This document shows positions 6,324 to 6,618 of a stretch of 6,618 bases of DNA, piece after piece (the first letter of the stretch is position 1; the number at the start of each line of letters is the position of its first letter). The stretch is taken from NCBI GenBank assembly GCA_949297565.1, contig CASFUI010000176.1, forward strand, positions 1 to 6,618. Direction: 5' to 3'. The notes beneath the pieces are model-generated. The model saw only the letters and a list, made by a program, of their open reading frames with translations, was not told the DNA's origin and did no database searches. A program made the translations under genes and the position numbers. The DNA is from an uncultured Eubacteriales bacterium. Its GTDB lineage: Bacteria > Bacillota > Clostridia > Lachnospirales > Lachnospiraceae.

Positions 6324-6336
6324 TAAGGGGGTGTGA
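6324..6336 (+). promoter_or_regulatory. Near-perfect Shine-Dalgarno with no recognisable gene (22-codon ORF at 6341-6409)
   Basis: TAAGGGGGTG (6324-6333) is almost fully complementary to the 16S anti-Shine-Dalgarno; the single change from AAGGAGGTG still permits G:U pairing. ATG 6341-6343 stands at the ideal distance but opens only a 22-codon frame ending at TGA 6407-6409. That peptide begins MCTEC and ends KNKSA, with three Cys, and is written entirely in repeat sequence. The ATG is buried in the left arm of the 14-bp inverted repeat. It may be a leader peptide, or the ribosome binding site of a gene displaced when the repeats arrived. Confidence 0.4.
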
Positions 6337-6365
6337 TATAATGTGCACAGAGTGCACATTATATC
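6335..6365. repeat. Perfect 14-bp inverted repeat with 3-base centre
   Basis: GATATAATGTGCAC (6335-6348) is the exact reverse complement of GTGCACATTATATC (6352-6365), separated by AGA. As RNA it makes a stable hairpin directly after the Shine-Dalgarno; as DNA it could be an operator for a dimeric repressor. The second repeat unit has a decayed version at 6446-6475. Confidence 0.85.
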
Positions 6366-6445
6366 TGCGCATTAATTTTTGCGTTCACCGCAAAAATAAG
6401 AGCGCTTGAAATCCGCCGGAGGCTCCATGTCCGTCTTGCGGACAT
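6335..6445 (+). repeat. Tandem structured repeat, unit 1 (about 110 bp)
   Basis: The unit carries three hairpins in order. First is the inverted repeat at 6335-6365. Second is GCGC...GCGC (6367-6370 and 6402-6405) enclosing TTTTTGCG (6376-6383) with CGCAAAAA (6389-6396) around a TTCAC loop. Third is CCATGTCCG (6425-6433) with CGGACATGG (6439-6447) around TCTTG, whose last two bases lie in unit 2. Against unit 2 it differs by seven substitutions, all transitions, and one base indel. Confidence 0.85.
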
Positions 6446-6555
6446 GGTATAATGTCACAGAATGCATATTATACCTGCGCATTAATTTTTGCGTTCACCG
6501 CAAAAATAAGAGCGCTTAAAATCTGCCGGAGGCTCCATGTCCGCCTTGCGGACAT
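6446..6555 (+). repeat. Tandem structured repeat, unit 2, plus half-site of a third
   Basis: This unit has the same three-hairpin order. The first hairpin (GGTATAAT 6446-6453 with ATTATACC 6468-6475) is weaker inside because one G is missing and two arm bases changed. The second (6477-6515) is identical to unit 1. The third (6535-6543 with 6549-6557) keeps its stem and changes one loop base. GGTATAAT recurs at 6556-6563 at the same period, without a matching right arm in the window. Confidence 0.85.
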
Positions 6556-6618
6556 GGTATAATAGCGTAAGCAAGCTGACGCATGCAGGTTTGCAGCGTA
6601 AAAGTGATATTGAATTCA

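Larger units (their letters stand above)
6072..6618. other. Gene-free right end: terminator, SOS promoter and tandem structured repeats
   Basis: I find no convincing protein gene in these 547 bases. Open frames of up to 99 codons exist, but they run through the terminator and the repeats, lack ribosome binding sites and resemble no family. The stretch holds the S41 gene terminator (6129-6170), a segment with nothing clear except a possible -35 (6171-6290), a LexA box and promoter (6292-6319), a strong Shine-Dalgarno (6324-6336), and two tandem units of about 110 bases (6335-6555). The last 55 bases (6564-6618) contain nothing I can name; the next gene must start beyond the edge. Confidence 0.7.

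Noticed and set aside
6082..6409. Overlapping open frames of 67 and 99 codons after the S41 gene
   Set aside because: They pass through the terminator, the LexA operator and the inverted repeat, lack ribosome binding sites at their starts and resemble no protein family.
6452..6562. 36-codon ORF starting at the ATG within the second palindrome
   Set aside because: No Shine-Dalgarno precedes it, it is made wholly of repeat sequence, and the frame is not shared with unit 1 because of the one-base indel.
6335..6563. CRISPR array
   Set aside because: There are only two long units, adjacent without spacers, and the whole period is conserved; CRISPR arrays alternate short identical repeats with unique spacers.

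Overview
The window looks like a chromosomal segment from a Gram-positive Firmicute, most probably a Clostridia member of the Lachnospiraceae type (Roseburia / Eubacterium rectale / Butyrivibrio-like). The support is moderate GC, AGGAGG-type ribosome binding sites before every gene, protein sequences of clostridial character, and a Bacillus/Clostridium-type LexA box. The genus is inference. Every gene I can support lies on the + strand.

Layout. Positions 1-365 hold the 3' end of a MalK/MsmK/UgpC-type sugar ABC transporter ATPase (the TOBE region only). A strong intrinsic terminator follows at 411-451. A PucR/CdaR-type transcriptional regulator (504-1595) is followed after 15 bases by ftsE (1611-2297), which overlaps ftsX (2287-3195) by 11 bases. 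After a 93-base gap comes an exported coiled-coil M23 peptidase (3289-4479). A 248-base spacer packed with hairpins then leads to a membrane-anchored S41 C-terminal processing protease (4728-6071) with its own likely promoter. A terminator closes that gene at 6129-6170. The last 450 bases contain no convincing gene. They hold a LexA (SOS) box over a promoter, an excellent Shine-Dalgarno sequence, and two tandem copies of a structured unit of about 110 bases.

How the genes work together. FtsEX is an ATP-driven transmembrane switch that activates peptidoglycan hydrolases in the envelope. The M23 protein, with a long coiled coil and a complete zinc site, is the obvious hydrolase partner, by analogy with EnvC, CwlO and PcsB. 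The S41 protease is anchored outside the membrane, and family members elsewhere degrade peptidoglycan hydrolases, so it may limit the M23 enzyme. The regulator ahead of ftsE is probably co-transcribed with it, but its ligand is unknown. The LexA-controlled promoter at the right edge probably serves a DNA-repair gene just outside the window. From remembered clostridial gene order (ftsEX - ctp - uvrBA) I suspect uvrB.

The least explained part is 6334-6563. It contains a perfect 14-bp inverted repeat, then two tandem copies of a three-hairpin unit with one compensatory base-pair change and an extended -10 motif (TGnTATAAT) at each junction. It sits directly after the SOS promoter and Shine-Dalgarno. 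Several other intergenic hairpins in the window share a constant loop (C/T)TTGCG and a GCGGA-type lead-in while their stems differ, suggesting a small dispersed repeat family.
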